Assembly: GCA_007258455.2 (NCBI GenBank)
Contig: VDFB02115009.1
Coordinates: forward strand, 22,666-86,665
Direction of reading: 5' to 3'
DNA: 64,000 nucleotides
From: Sequoia sempervirens
Taxonomy: Eukaryota > Streptophyta > Pinopsida > Cupressales > Cupressaceae
The translations under genes were made by a program, and so were the position numbers. Numbering within the stretch: the first letter of the stretch is position 1; each line of letters begins with the position of its first letter. Below, one piece after another: positions 48,268 to 60,723 of this stretch. The notes under the pieces were generated by a model. The model did no database searches. It worked only from the letters and a program-made list of their open reading frames with translations, and was not told where the DNA came from.

Positions 48268-51200
48268 ATGGCATCATACAAGGACAATCCTAGATTCGAT
48301 GGAACAAGCTACTTGTGCTATGAAAAGCTAGGATGGAGTGTCATTTGAACTGTATTGGTGAACCCTTCTAGAAGATTACAAAGAATCCATATGTTATTCC
48401 TCATAATGGTCCTTCCATTGTTGATGAGATTAAAGAGGCTGAGAATAATGTCAAGGCTATTGAAGCTTTGTTGAGTGCACTAACAAATTCATAAATGAAA
48501 AATGTGTTAGGTTTGAAGACAACTCATGAGATTTGGACAAAGTTGGAAACTTTGTATGATGGAGATGTACATGTGAAGATAGCTAAGCTACAAAGTTTGA
48601 AAGGCAAGTATGAAAAATTGAAGATGGGTAAAGATGTAAATGTTTCTTCTCTTATGCAGAGAGTAAATGAACTACTGATGGGTATTAGATGTGTCGGTGG
48701 TACCCTGGAAGAGGAAGAAATTATGGCTAAAGTGCTTAGATCATTGCCTCCCCCATACAAAGCAAAGGCTCATGCTATTGAAGAATTAAAATCAGTAACA
48801 AATATGTCAAGAGATACACTAATTGGTAAACTTGTTGCTTTTGAGTTGAGCGAATTTGGTGAATTTGTTCCCAAGACTGAAACTACATCTAAGGCTATTG
48901 TATCCCGAAGAAAAAAGAAAAGATATGATACGGGAGAGTTCTTTAGAAATTCATTAGAGTATGAGGGAGAAATGAAACAACTTGAAGATGAAGAAAGAGA
49001 GGTGGAAGAGTTGGAAGCACTTATTATGAAGAAAGAAGGTAGAGGACAAAGTAAGTATAAAGGAATGTTTCTATTAAATGTTTCACTTGCAATGAAATAG
49101 GTCATTTTGCATCAACGTGTCTTGAAAGAGTTCTTAGGACTAAGCCTAACAAATATAGATTTCAAAAGAAATGTTACTATGCTCAAGGAGTGATTGATGA
49201 AGAGTCTGATAAAGAAAATGGAAATGAAGATGAATGGGTGTTCCTTGCTATCAAGGAAAATGGTCTGGTGGCTACTAAATCTGCTAAAGTTGAGAAAGCT
49301 CTTGCAACCCAGATTGAAGAAAAGGATGAGTAGGTTATTGACAGTGGATGCTCACATCATATGACTAGTGACAAAATCAAATTTGTAAGTCTAGAGAAGT
49401 ATGACGATGGGGTTGTAAGATTCGAAGATAAAAATGTTGGTATGATTCGTGGCAGAGGATCTATTTGTCTTCGTGGTCAACATAACACTGATGATGTCCT
49501 TTATGTTGAAGGTTTGAAGTACAACCTGTTGAGTGTTGGATAGATGGTGGACAAGGGTTATGATCTTCAGTTCAAAGGTGGAAGATGCAAGATACTTGGA
49601 AGTTTTGGTAATGTAATTGCTTTAGGTAAAAAGAAAAAAGGTAATATTTTTCACCTGAATGCTGCCAATGAAAGTTGTTTAATTTCTCAAGTAGATGAAT
49701 GCTAGTTATGGCATAGGAGGCTGTGTCATGTGAATTTTGATAACATTGTCAAAGTAAGTTCCACCCAAGCAATAAGAGATCTACCTAAGCTAGTGAAGCC
49801 TGCTAACACAATTTGCAAGGAATGTAAGATGGGAAAACAAAATAAAGTCTCTTTTTGGAGCAAACAACATCATTCAAATGAATTACTAGAGCTGGTGCAT
49901 ACCGATCTATGTGGTCCATCCAAAGTCAAAAGTCTTCATGGAGAAAGGCACTTTATGTTTCTTATTGATGACTACTCTAGAATGATATGGATTTCTTTCT
50001 TAAGAGAAAAATGTGAAGCATTGGAGAAGTTCAAAATTTTCAAAGCTATGGCAGAAAATGAGAAAGGTTTGAAAATGAAATGCTTAAGTTCAAACAAAGG
50101 TGGTGAGTTCACCTCCAAGGAGTTCAATTATTTATGTGAAGAGCATGGAATTAGAAGACAATTATCTACTCCCTGAACCCCTCAATAGAATGGAGTTGCA
50201 GAGAGGAAGAACAAAACAATTCTAGATGTTGCTAGAACAATGATGATAGAAGGAAATGTGCCTCACATCTATTGGAGTGAAGTTGTAAGCATTGCTACGT
50301 ACACTTTAAACTGGGTAAATTTCAATGGTAATACTAGTAAGACTCCTTTTGAACTATGGTTTGGTTAGAAGCTTACTATTAAATACTTCAAGATCTTTGG
50401 AAGCAAGTGTTATATTAAGAGAGATGGGGACATAGGCAAGTTTGATGCAAGAAGCAATGAATTCCAAGTTACTCTACTAAAATAAAGGCCTACTAGTGCT
50501 ATAACAGAAGATTGAGAAAAATGGTTGAAAGTGAAAATGTCAAAGTTGACGAGGACTCTGCTAGATCATCTAGATACTGTGGATATGATTCAGATGACCA
50601 GGAAGACAGTACAAACAAAAGGAAAAATGCTCAGACACATAATCAACTTTAAATTGTTCCATATGTTTTGATAAAACAATTTCAATTTATTCTAGTAAAT
50701 CAAGAAAATCAAGGAGAGACAAGTGCAAGTGCAAAAGAAGGAACAGAAGAACCAAAAGTTTGAGAGAATCCTAAAATTCTGAGGTATGTAAAGTTAAATC
50801 ATTTTGAAAATCAAATTATAGGAGACAAGAATAAAGGTGTGCAAACTAGAAGAAATGTTGCAAAAGAGTATTGCCTAATTTCCAAGATTGAGCCTAAAGA
50901 TGTCAATGAAGCTTGCAATGATGAACACTAGATGGAAGCTATGAAGGAAGAGTTGATGTAGATTGAAAAGAATGATACATGGATACTTGTTCCCAGACCT
51001 AAAGATAAACATGTGATTGGTACTAAATGGGTCTTTCAGAATAAGATGAATGAACAAGGTGAAGTGGTACAGAATAAAGCAAGAATGGTATGTACAAGGT
51101 ATTCTCAAATGGAAGGTATTGATTTTAAAGAAACTTTTGCCCCTGTTGCCAAAATTAAACTTGTTAGACTATTTCTTGCTTATGTTGCATATAAGAACTA

Positions 51201-52309
51201 TAAAGTCATCTTTTTTGAATGGTGAACTAGAAGAAGTATATGTTGAAAAACCAGATGGATTCCAACTAACTAACAAGGAAGGCATGGTTTTTTGATTGAA
51301 GAAAGCTCTGTATGGACTCAAGCAAGCCCCTAGAGCCTGGTATGCTAGATTGGATAAATATTTACTAAAGCTTGGACTCAATAAAGGTACTACTGACAAC
51401 TTGTATTTCAAGCTAGATCATGATAAAGAATTGATTATTGAAGTCTTTGTTGATGACATTATTTTTAGAGGATATGATAATGGAATTGATGACAATGGAA
51501 TTTTCATATCTCAGTCTAAATATGTGAGAGAGATGTTGAAGAAGTTTGCCATGGATGACTCAAAGCCTGTTGGTACTCCAATGGTAACTAGATGCAAGTT
51601 AACAAAGAATGATGATTCTCCTATAGGAAAATCAAACACAATATATGTCAATGATTGGTGGATTGCTCTATTTAACTCAGACCAGACCAAACATTATGAA
51701 TATTCTATGTATAGTTTCTAGATTTTAAGTTGATCCAAAAGAATCTCATGTGATTGTTGTAAAGAGAATCTTCAAATATCTGAAAGCTATAGTTGAATTT
51801 GGGCTTTGGTATCCTAAGGATGACGATCTTACTTTGAGTGCATATACTGATGCAGATTGGGAAGGAGATGTAGATGATAGGAAGATTACTAGTGGTGGTG
51901 CCTTCTTCCTACAGAAGAAGTTGGTGTCATGGTTAAGTAAAAAGAAGAATTCCATTTCTCTATCTACTACTGAGGCAAAGTATATTGTTGCTGCAAATAA
52001 CTACACTCAATTCATGTGGATGAAACATATGTTGAAAGATATCATAGTATATGATGAACCTATTTCCATATACTGTGAAAAATCAAGTGCAATAAACATA
52101 TCAAAAATTTGGTGCTACACTCTAAGACTAAGCATATATCAATCAAGTTTCACTTCTTGAGGAAGAAAGTGAATGAGAAATAAGTCAGACTAGAATATGT
52201 GCCTACCAAAGAATAGATTGTAGAAATTTTCACCAAGCCATTTCCAAAGGATACTTTTGAGTATCTCAAAGGGATGCTAGAGCTAATTAACCCTCTTGAT
52301 ATGAACTAA
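48268..52309 (+). pseudogene. Copia gag-pol polyprotein, decayed
   Basis: The ATG at 48,268 (MASYKDNPRFDGTSY) starts gag; a shift moves coding to frame 3 (48,495-49,070, KNVLGLKTTHEIWTKLETLYDG). A second shift brings frame 2 with the zinc knuckle CFTCNEIGHFASTC at 49,079. Protease VIDSGCSHHMT lies near 49,336. Integrase zinc residues are in LWHRRLCHVNFDN and CKECKMGKQ (49,709-49,840), and LVHTDLCGP keeps the first Asp. SNKGGEF near 50,091 has Asn for the second catalytic Asp. QQNGVAERKN is broken by TGA and TAG. RT spans about 50,990-51,650 in frames 1 and 2, with VFVDDIIF near 51,445. RNase H (AYTDADWEGDVDDRKITSGG, 51,843-51,902) is in frame 3. The end reads FTKPFPKDTFEYLKGMLELI, then TAA at 52,307. 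Confidence 0.93.
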
Positions 52310-52602
52310 AGATGCATTTACTTGCATCAATCTGTGTGCTTCATAGATATTTCCTTATCCGAATTGATGTTTTTGTGGCTGCTACTCAGGGGGAGTAGTT
52401 AGATGTGTAGATATGTGGTTCATGGATTGTATGTAGGAAGTTAATGCTTATATTTTCCATTTATGTCAAAGGGGGAGAAGAACAATGTAAAAAATATTTT
52501 TTAGGGGGAGAAGAGCAATTAAGGAAAAGAGTCAGAACCTAAGGGGGAATAAGTGTAGTTGTGTTGATGGTATTTTTCACATCATGTGTTGCCATCAATG
52601 CC

Positions 52603-52614
52603 AAAGGGGGAGAT
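52603..52614 (+). promoter_or_regulatory. Polypurine tract
   Basis: AAAGGGGGAGAT directly before the 3' LTR. Similar AAGGGGGA tracts upstream at about 52,469, 52,502 and 52,541 may be older or secondary tracts. Confidence 0.8.
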
Positions 52615-53798
52615 TGTTGGATGTTGTGGTTGTGTTTCTGATATGTGGTTGTCATTGATGTCAACACTATTAGCATTATTCCAGTGACGGCCGTATATGT
52701 CAAGGATATTGAGAAAATTGTTAAAAGGAAGAGATGAAGGTTGCTAGTGGAATAGTGAAGGTCATGAAGGTGTTTTTCTAAAGGGTTTATTGTTGAAAGC
52801 ATCTAGTTCATCTACCAAAATTTTTAGAGGTCCACGTGAAGATTTGATCGTGATATGAACAATTGTGTTCTGACAATATTTTGTGGTTTTTGATTGAATT
52901 TTATATTATTCTAGTAATTTTTGTTGTTGCGGATGCTTCTCTGTTAGTTCTTGTTGCTTGTGGATGCTTCTAGATCATTCTCTATCTTTTTTGTATGTAT
53001 GTGTTGATTGGTGCGCTTGAGGTTGAAGATTTTTCTTGCAAGTGTTTGGGTTTTCATTCTTAGCCAACATGATCGTTGTAATGTGTTACGAATCCTTGAA
53101 GATTAAAATTTGAATGTTTGGTGTGGTCGAGGTTATTGTTTTTGGTTGCATCATAATATTAGTCGATGGTGTATGATTCACATTAAAATTTTATTTGTAA
53201 ATCTGGGTTGACATTGTAAACTTGGTTTATACTTTTGGTTGATGAAGTTGTTGATGTAATTTCATGTTGTTGATATATAAGAGTGTTTTTTTGAGAAAAT
53301 TTAGTGTGCACGTGGTGTGAAGGAAAGCTAGAGAAAGAGAAAGTGTGTGAACATTGATTTATTCATTCAATTGCAGAGCAGAGTGTGAAGAACATTTTTT
53401 TGCTTAACTAGAACATTAATTAGGCTTGTGTAGAAGCTATTTTCTCAGTTCACACCTTGTAAATCTAATCTATATTTCTCTTCATTGGGAAATGAACCCT
53501 TTTTGTATTTGAGCAATGAGCTCTAGGAAGTGTGCCTGAATGCATGTGCATTCCCATTATTTTTTATTATACTTTTAACAGGGTATAACATTGTAGACTA
53601 ACATCCACCATGGTTTTTCCCCAAACAGGGTTTCCATATAAAAATATTGGTGTTCTATGTGCCTCTAATGCACGTTGATTGTTCATGGTTTATTGTTCAT
53701 TCATCAGATCTGAGATTAAGTTAAGTTTGAAAAGTTTATATATTATGTGACAACTGATTCACCCCCCCTCTCAATTTTTTTTCCTTGTTTTTCCAACA
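52615..53798 (+). repeat. 3' LTR of copia element at 47-54 kb
   Basis: 1,184 bp, same ends as the 5' LTR, with an extra ~50 bases near 53,600 (CATCCACCATGGTTTTTCCC region). Confidence 0.95.
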
Positions 53799-53803
53799 TC
53801 AAG

Positions 53804-56800
53804 GGGCCCTAGAACCCTCTCTTACACAAGTTATCCCAAGTAATACACCGGTTCCAGACCACCAGCCACATAAAACAATTACACTTGGGCCAAGAAAAAT
53901 TATTCCACACTTGCTTCCACCAAGGAACCTAAATGTCTCCAAATACCTGCCTAACCAACTCACCATAACCTACAAAAACAAAGTACTTCCCAAATAAATC
54001 ACTGTTACTTCAAGCCAAGACATCCTAACCCGCCAAGGAATTGTATTCACGTGATGCAAGAATCTAAGCCAACTCTTTCCTATCCCCCTCTAACCCCCCT
54101 AGTGGCCAATCCAAGGAGTGCTTCCATCTAAGACTAGTAGCCAGTCCAATGTTCTGAATAGATTTATAATGCTCAACCATATTCCAACTTGCAACAGTAA
54201 AATGATCACAAAGAGATTGGAGGTGAGGGTAAGCAAAAATAATAGGAGGATGACCATCCCAAGAATCCCACCAAAAAAGAGTTTGAGAACTTGTATGACA
54301 TATATCCAAAAAATCCCCTTCTTAATCAACTAATCTCCCAATTTGAGGGTATTCCAAATCATAGATCCCCTTCCTTCTAAAGGGAAAGATGCCACATTAA
54401 AAGTGTTAGCATCCTTAAGATACTTGTGGACAAGAATATAGGCCAAAAGTTGATGTTGACTAGTACACCAACACCAATATAACTTGGATTCCAAATATTT
54501 CTCATTCAAAACAACAAAACGCAATCTAAGCCCCCCCTCTTTCTATGGCCTACACACCATATCCCATTTAACAAGACTCCACTTAATCGACTGCAAGTTA
54601 CCATTCTAGAGAAATTGTCATGAGAGAGCATCAAATTCCCTTAGGAAATGCAAAGGAGTCACCTAAACAAAACACCTATAAATAGGGAGAGCCTGGATAA
54701 TAGGCTTCAGAATAGTCGCTCTTGTGATAGTAGAAAGCCAATAATGAGTCCAATGATTGACTTTACTATCAACTTATCAAGAAAATTTTGCCAATAAGAC
54801 CTAGGCTACCTACCAACAACAAGAGGTATTCCTAGATAGACAAAGGGAAGAGACCCAATCTGAAACCTCAAAGTATTAGTGATCTGTCATTGAATATTTT
54901 GAAGAGTATCAAAAAAGAAGATACAAGACTTGTGCTCATTGACTTTCTAACCCAAAGCCACATGGTAAATATCCAAAGCCCACCTAAAAGAAATAGCCTC
55001 TTGAAGGAAATTCCTCCCCATAAGAGAGGTGTCATCCACAAACTAAAGGTGAGAGAGCTGCAGAAGCCCATTACCCCAACACCAACCTTGAATCTTGCCC
55101 TGGGAAACCCATGACTTAAGAAATCTACCTAGACCCTTAGCCATAATAATAAATAGATAAGGGGAGAGAGGATCTCCTTGACGAAGGCCCTTAGAAGCCT
55201 CAAAAATCTCAAAAGGTTCCCCATTCATAAGAATAAAAAAAGAGGAGGAGGTAACACAACTCATAGTCCAACTAACCCAATCTAGACTAAAACCAAAGCC
55301 TAAGACAATTCCCTGCAAAAAATGCCACTTAACTCTATCATAAGCTTTGGCCATATCAAACTTGATAAACATAGACTTGTCCTTAGAAGTCACCATAGAG
55401 TGAATGGCTTCAGAGGAAACCACCACCCCATCCAAGATCTGTCTACTAGCCACAAAACCTCCTTGTTCCTCAAAGATAATAGAAGGAAGAAAAACTTTGA
55501 GCCTCTCTACCATCAATTTACTAATAATTTTGGACACCAAATTACAAAGAGCAATAGGTCAAAAGAATTCAAGCTGATCAACACCTTCCTTTTTAGGAAT
55601 GAGAACTAGAAAAGTAGAGTTCAAGGAACGAATCATATGCTTACTCTGAAGAGATTCCTGAGCAACCTCCAACAAATCCAAACTTATAATGTCCTAGAAA
55701 TATAGAAAAAACTCAATAGGAAAACCATCAGGACTAGGGGCTTTACCTTTATTTATCCCAAAAACAACATCTTCCAATTCAAGCAAAGAAATCGAGCAGA
55801 TGAGAAAATCATTAATCTCCTTGGAGATCAGGGAGGGAATGCAAGCAAGGATCAAATTATCCTCATCTTCTCTAGGGGGGAAATCCTCATAAAAAAGAGT
55901 AGAATAAAACTATCTAGCCTCACGAGACAAAGCCGACAAAGATGAAATGTGGATCCCATTTGCATTGAACATAGAGGAGATACAACTTCTATTGTGACGA
56001 GCCTACATAGAATGATGGAAGAAAGTAGTATTCCTATCCCCTTCCTGAAGCCAATCAATCTGAGCCTTTGGCTTCCAAAAAATATCTTCACGAAGCTCCT
56101 ACTCCTCCACAACTCTCACAACCTAGGATTTCGCTTGACCCAAAGCATCCAAGAACCCAAAATCTTGAATTTGGCGAGTGATCACATCCAACCATGCCTA
56201 GGAATTCCTCTTCATAACCTTGAAATTTCCAAAACTCATCTTATTCCATCTCTTAAGGTTAAATTTAACATACCCAAAGTTTCTTAACAAAGGTATACAT
56301 AGTTGTACCATAGGAATGACTGTCATCACACCACCACTAGGCCATAAGATCATGCAAAGAAGACTCTCGAAGCCACATAAGATGAAACTTAAAGGGAGGA
56401 TTCTTAGGAGCTATAAAATGGGTTACTAAAAGTTTAATGAGCCAATGATTAGAACCTCTCCAGTAACGAATCTTAGAACCAGTAACCAATCTACCTCGCA
56501 CCCAAAAATAGGAAACAAGAAATCTATCCAACCTTTCAAAGATGACTTCCTCTCCACTCTGTCTATTATTCCAAGTGAAGACCCCCTTAAAAGGCTTAAC
56601 ATCAATTAAAGCAAGCAAATCCACATTCTCCTGAAAAAGATTAGAAGCAAGACCAAGCTGAGGAAACCCACCTCTTTTCTCCTCCAAGCTCAACACACAA
56701 TTAAAATCACCAGCTAAGATCCAAGGGAGATATGGAGCACATGATATAACATACCTTATATGAGCCCAAAGCCGGATTTTTCCATGAATATCAATCGGGG

Positions 56801-57124
56801 CATAAACATTAGTAACTAGAATGGTCTCACCTGTTTCCAAAGAAGAGGCAACCATTGAAATAGTAGAATGACTAGAAATCCACCAAAGGGGGAAAATCTT
56901 TCTAGGATCCCAAAAAAGAGCCAAACCCCAAAACTCCCTTGAGAACCAATGCACTGACACTGACCAAAATACCAGATACGAGAAGTACATTGAAGCATAA
57001 AATCAACTGAAAGTTTAGTTTCTTAAACACAAAAAAAATTTGGATAATGGATAGCAACCATATCATGAATATCCTTTTTGACGAGGGGTGTTATTCAACC
57101 CCCTTACACTCCACGATAGAAAAA
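53804..57124 (-). pseudogene. LINE ORF2, endonuclease and reverse transcriptase part
   Basis: The minus strand starts near 57,121 with SWSVRGLNN, the usual first endonuclease motif. The APE endonuclease continues with NVYAP, WILAGDFNCVL, GVFTWNN, ERLDRFLVS and GSNHWLI (56,990-56,440); the last stands for SDHxP, so the catalytic Asp is Asn. Then come LQEGDRNTTFFHH (about 56,055) and KAPSPDGFPIEFF (about 55,745), the RT lead-in. RT has FDMAKAYDRV at 55,360, GLRQGDPLSPYLF near 55,190, and HL-stop-FVDD at 55,045-55,032 (TAG for Gln; FVDD for the usual FADD). FVYLGIPLVVGR is near 54,830. Stops and shifts are frequent. The sequence continues beyond the nested copia at 47,036. Confidence 0.9.
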
Positions 57125-58350
57125 TCATGGAGGAGATGGTGAAAAGTGAGCATCAATGGGTTTAACAGACTCAGATTCCACCAACAAATCTCTAGTACAC
57201 TTAATCTTCTCAAGATCCTTCTTGCAACCACTTTTAGAAGAGTGCTCAAGTAGTCCATTCATAAGTCTACATTGTTGCACCCCCAAGGATAGAGAAGACC
57301 CCTTGATCTTTCCAAAAACTAGCCCCTCCTTTGCAAAATCTTCCAAAAAAATATCATCATCATCATCCTACATATGATCATTCAAAGATACCAGATGATC
57401 CTGCATACCCTGCAATAGATAAATATCCTAATTAGATCTTTGTCCTTGTCCCACAACACAACCCATACCAACAACATTAGAAGGAATATCTAGTGGGGTT
57501 CCTTCCTCTAAGGTTGAAGTGTTCAACACCTCAAACCAATTAAAGTCCTCTTCATTCTTAATATCCATGAAAAATCTCTTCTGACCACAACCCTTAGCCC
57601 ACTTAACCAACACAAAGCCATCTTTATCTAGTTCACCCTCCATCATAGAAGATTTCCTTTTACCCTCCCTAACAACTTTTGGAGTTGAAGATGAAGGAGA
57701 GGAATTAGAAAGAGGAGCCTTCTGAATCCTAGGGAATTGCTTCTAAAGATTTCCATACTCATGACAAATCCGACAATGAAAAGGAAGGGACTCATAATCA
57801 AGTTGTTGAACCCAAGACAAAGAACCAAGAAAATTTTCCAAAAAACCTAGAAAGGGATTATTCAAATCAACCTCCACACAAATTTGAGCAAAATAAATAA
57901 CCTTTCTTTCAAGGTTTTGTTGAGAAACTGCAGTAGGCTTACCAAGAAGAGCCACAATTTGTTGTAAAATATCTTCTCTCCAAAATTCTAGGGGAAGCCT
58001 CAGCAGACAGACCTAGACAAGAACCATTGATGATAGTTCTTTAGCTATGTTAAAACCCATATGCTAGGCTTTTATAAATAATCTAACATGATTATAAAAG
58101 TATGGTCCTCTCTCAAAAACCTAATTCCTATCAGCGATATTGGAAAAACCAACCACAAAATAGCTATTTACAACCACCATTAGCTCCATGTCACCCTCAA
58201 CCTACCACATACTTCTAATCCAAGAATCCAAAGCTGACAAAGGAATACTGATACTAAGAAATTTTTAGATTAAAGCATTCCTACTCCAATAAGAAGCATC
58301 ATCAACCATAGATTTTGGAGAAAGAAACAAGACCGGGCGATCTTGACTCC
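57125..58350 (-). pseudogene. LINE ORF1 (nucleic-acid-binding protein)
   Basis: The minus-strand reading includes LPLEFWREDILQQIVALLGKP near 57,990-57,935 and ICVEVDLNNPF, the DUF4283-type region of plant LINE and retroelement ORF1 proteins. The zinc knuckle YESLPFHCRICHEYGNL follows near 57,790-57,745, where the expected last Cys is lost. Lys/Glu-rich and Asp-rich tails lead to a stop at 57,125 (FSPSPP). Upstream of about 58,020 the frame is heavily broken. The Leu/Phe/Trp-rich frame at 58,408-58,665 looks like 5' untranslated sequence. Confidence 0.8.
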
Positions 58351-58840
58351 TAGGAAAACAACCATTCACTTTTTTTCAGTTTAGGGCCCTCCCCCACATA
58401 AAATGACTCAGACTGCTGAGCTTTCAACCCCAAAGAAGATCCATTGTGGAACCCACCATGATGAGCCACAACCAAACTGCAAGAGACATGTTGCTATGCC
58501 ATAAAGCAAACAAAAGAACACCAACCAAAACAAGAAAAAGAGAGAACCACCTCTGAAAAGTAGAAAAAAACTACCTCCACATAGAACAAAGCAGGCAACG
58601 CCCACTTCCCAAATAGAAACACCCCAAAAACAATTAAAGAACTCCTCAAAATCAAAAAAACCCACCCCCAGCTTACAACAATTGATGCCACACTAAACAC
58701 CGCCCAATCATGAGCATGCACTAGCAAAAAATGAGCATGCAAGCCACAACCTTCACTAGGTCATGGGCCTACAGAAGGAAGCCTGTGTGCTCAACATATT
58801 GTTTGTAAGTTTTCTACAATCCCACAATACAAAATTTTAT

Positions 58841-59360
58841 ATGTTTACATGTTAAGTTTACTTATTGAGTTAGGAATATTTCTATAAGTCTTAGTTGTCA
58901 TGTGATATTATCTTATTTTATCCCATATTTATTACATTATTAGGAAAAATAGTGTCACAAACTTGTGATTATAAGAGGTTAATATATTTTATTATTATAA
59001 ATCAGGACTGTTCATAATTAGGTCTCAAATTTGATAATAGATATATTTTGGTTTGTCTTGTTCTAGAAGGAAACCCTATTTTACGATGGAATTGTACTAC
59101 AACTATGCATTGTGATGTATTTTGAGAGTGATAGGTGTTGTGTTACCTTTGGATCTCTAGTTGGTGATACTCCTATGAGAATCTTACTCTGCAAATGTAT
59201 TGCATTTTTTTTTGTTATTTTTGCAATTGTTGAAAAGATCTATAAAAATTTGCATTACCCTCCTCTAAAGAATAGTGTAGGAAGTTGTTCTACTACCTTA
59301 ACTTCCTTACACACATGACATAGGATTAAGACATTTTTCATCATCCTGGCCTTTACTATC
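58841..59360. repeat. Long repeat unit, copy C (right part)
   Basis: Continues copy C after the LINE: it matches A from about 14,213 and B from about 22,020, through GGATTAAGACATTTTTCATC. It is cut at 59,360 by the LTR of another element, in the CTTTACTATC|TCTCATCC site still intact in A and B. Confidence 0.85.
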
Positions 59361-59439
59361 TGTAGGCATTTGAATTTGACCACCCCCATATGGTCAAATT
59401 CATCCCTTTTATTCCTCTATCTCGCTTCCCTCATCTGTG

Positions 59440-59517
59440 TTAATTAAATAATTCATTATTTAATTAATATTCCCCTTTTCTAATGTTCCTAAGGTATTTA
59501 ATTAAATAATTAAATAC
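59440..59517. repeat. Two adjacent AT palindromes inside the LTR
   Basis: TTAATTAAATAA and TTATTTAATTAA flank a 4-base spacer at 59,440-59,467. A perfect 24-base palindrome made of GTATTTAATTAA and its complement occupies 59,494-59,517. Confidence 0.8.
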
Positions 59518-60232
59518 TTTATCCCTTATCCCTTTTCTTCTCTAAATTCAATAAATGTTCTAATTTATTTAATTTAGTCATTTCCCTTTATGAATTTAAA
59601 TTAATTTTTAAATTCATCATTTTCTCTCTCCTTGTCCCATCCTCTGTAATCCTCTCTAACCTAAATTAATTTAATTAATTTGTGTGCACACCCCTAATCA
59701 TAATTAGGGTCACATCCTCCATAATACCCCACTTGTCCCTAATTCCTCATTAACTCGCTTAATCCTCTGTTTGCACAACTCTAATCACTTGATTAGGTCA
59801 ACCTAATCTTTATGCCATTTATGGCATATGCCCAAAGTCAACTTCATTTATTGATTTCTTCTTTTGGAGAAGGCAACCCCTTCCCCATGTGAATTTTAAA
59901 TTCACATTTATTCCCCCTAGGCTTTACATGGAATTTTTAATTCATTTCCTCATCCCCATGTGGATATTTGAGGAATTTTTAATTCCTCACATATCCCATC
60001 ACCCACATAGGGACAAGGACCTCCTTTATGAGGAGATCTTGTCCAAATCCCTAAGTACTATGTAGTACCTTCACCTCACCTCCCTTTGACACTTCACCCA
60101 CCACATATCAAGATGTGAGGGATTGTGAGTTCTCAACTCACCCTAGCCCTTGATCTTGTCCATTATGGCTTCATCTTGGCCCTCCATTGTTTAGAGGCAC
60201 TTCCCCTAGAAATGGAGGAATTTTCACTCATT

Positions 60233-60420
60233 TTCATCCATCCACATTTGCACTCAAAATTTATGCACTTACACACTTAGCAATTTTTCAAGCATCCAAC
60301 ATCCGCCATTGTTGCATCTTTGAGCTCTCATCCATCCACATTTTCACTCAAGCTTTATGCACTCACACACTTAGCAATTTTTCAAGCATCCAACATCCAC
60401 CATTGTTGCATATTTGAGCT
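60233..60420. repeat. 94-bp tandem duplication inside the LTR
   Basis: TAGCAATTTTTCAAGCATCC occurs at 60,278 and 60,372; the flanking ~94-base units are nearly identical. Confidence 0.85.
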
Positions 60421-60704
60421 CTCATCTTTCCTTCCACACAATACCCACCATCTCCATTGCATTCTTCATCTCACCCTCATCATTTTGTACTAGGTCTTAT
60501 GCTATTTTTCTAAGAAGGAGCACACAAATCAAACGATCAAAAGGACCAACCAAAATATCAATCTAAGCAAGGTAAAACTTTCCAATTTACCTGTATTTTG
60601 TTTAGATTCAACTAGGCCTTATTTTGAGGTGTTGCCTTGATTTTCCTTCTTTTTCATTCATCTTTTTTTGCATCTTAGATTAGGAAAAGCACTACACACC
60701 ATTT

Positions 60705-60723
60705 TGGCATGCCCAGTGGGACC
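60705..60723 (+). promoter_or_regulatory. Primer-binding-site candidate
   Basis: TGGCATGCCCAGTGGGACC lies eight bases after the LTR. TGG followed by a CCCAGTGGGACC-like core is common in plant gypsy elements; I could not assign the tRNA. Confidence 0.55.

Larger units (their letters stand above)
47037..53798 (+). mobile_element. Complete Ty1/copia retrotransposon (6.8 kb) inserted in the LINE
   Basis: LTRs at 47,037-48,212 and 52,615-53,798 start TGTTGGATGTTG and end TTTTTCCAACA, with exact 5-bp duplications TCAAG at 47,032-47,036 and 53,799-53,803. Internal order is gag, protease, integrase, RT, RNase H. Removing it restores the LINE ORF2 sequence. The LTRs differ by many substitutions and indels (for example ~40 bases lost near 52,780), so it is old, but younger than the LINE that hosts it. 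Confidence 0.96.
45991..58840 (-). mobile_element. LINE (L1-type) retrotransposon, split by a copia element
   Basis: A non-LTR element on the minus strand: ORF1 then ORF2 (endonuclease, RT, RNase H), with a short A tail read as TTTTTTTT at 45,994-46,001. It inserted in repeat copy C. Target sequence containing ATGTTTAC flanks both ends (45,983-45,990 and 58,841-58,848), with the bases just outside partly matching. Copy C resumes after it. Without the nested copia (47,037-53,798 plus its target duplication) it is about 6.1 kb, close to full length. Both ORFs are broken by many stops and shifts. Confidence 0.9.
59361..60696 (+). repeat. 5' LTR of a retrotransposon continuing past the window
   Basis: Starts TGTAGGCATTTGAATTTG and ends AAAAGCACTACA, giving TGTAG/CTACA terminal inverted repeats; length 1,336 bp. 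The left boundary is fixed by the empty site in copies A and B. CTATC (59,356-59,360) would be the 5-bp target duplication; its partner lies beyond the window. It contains two TTAATTAA-type palindromes and a 94-bp tandem duplication. Confidence 0.75.

Noticed and set aside
58408..58665. Leu/Phe/Trp-rich minus-strand frame as a membrane protein
   Set aside because: It lies at the 5' end of the LINE upstream of ORF1; composition reflects an A/C-rich plus strand, and no other support exists.
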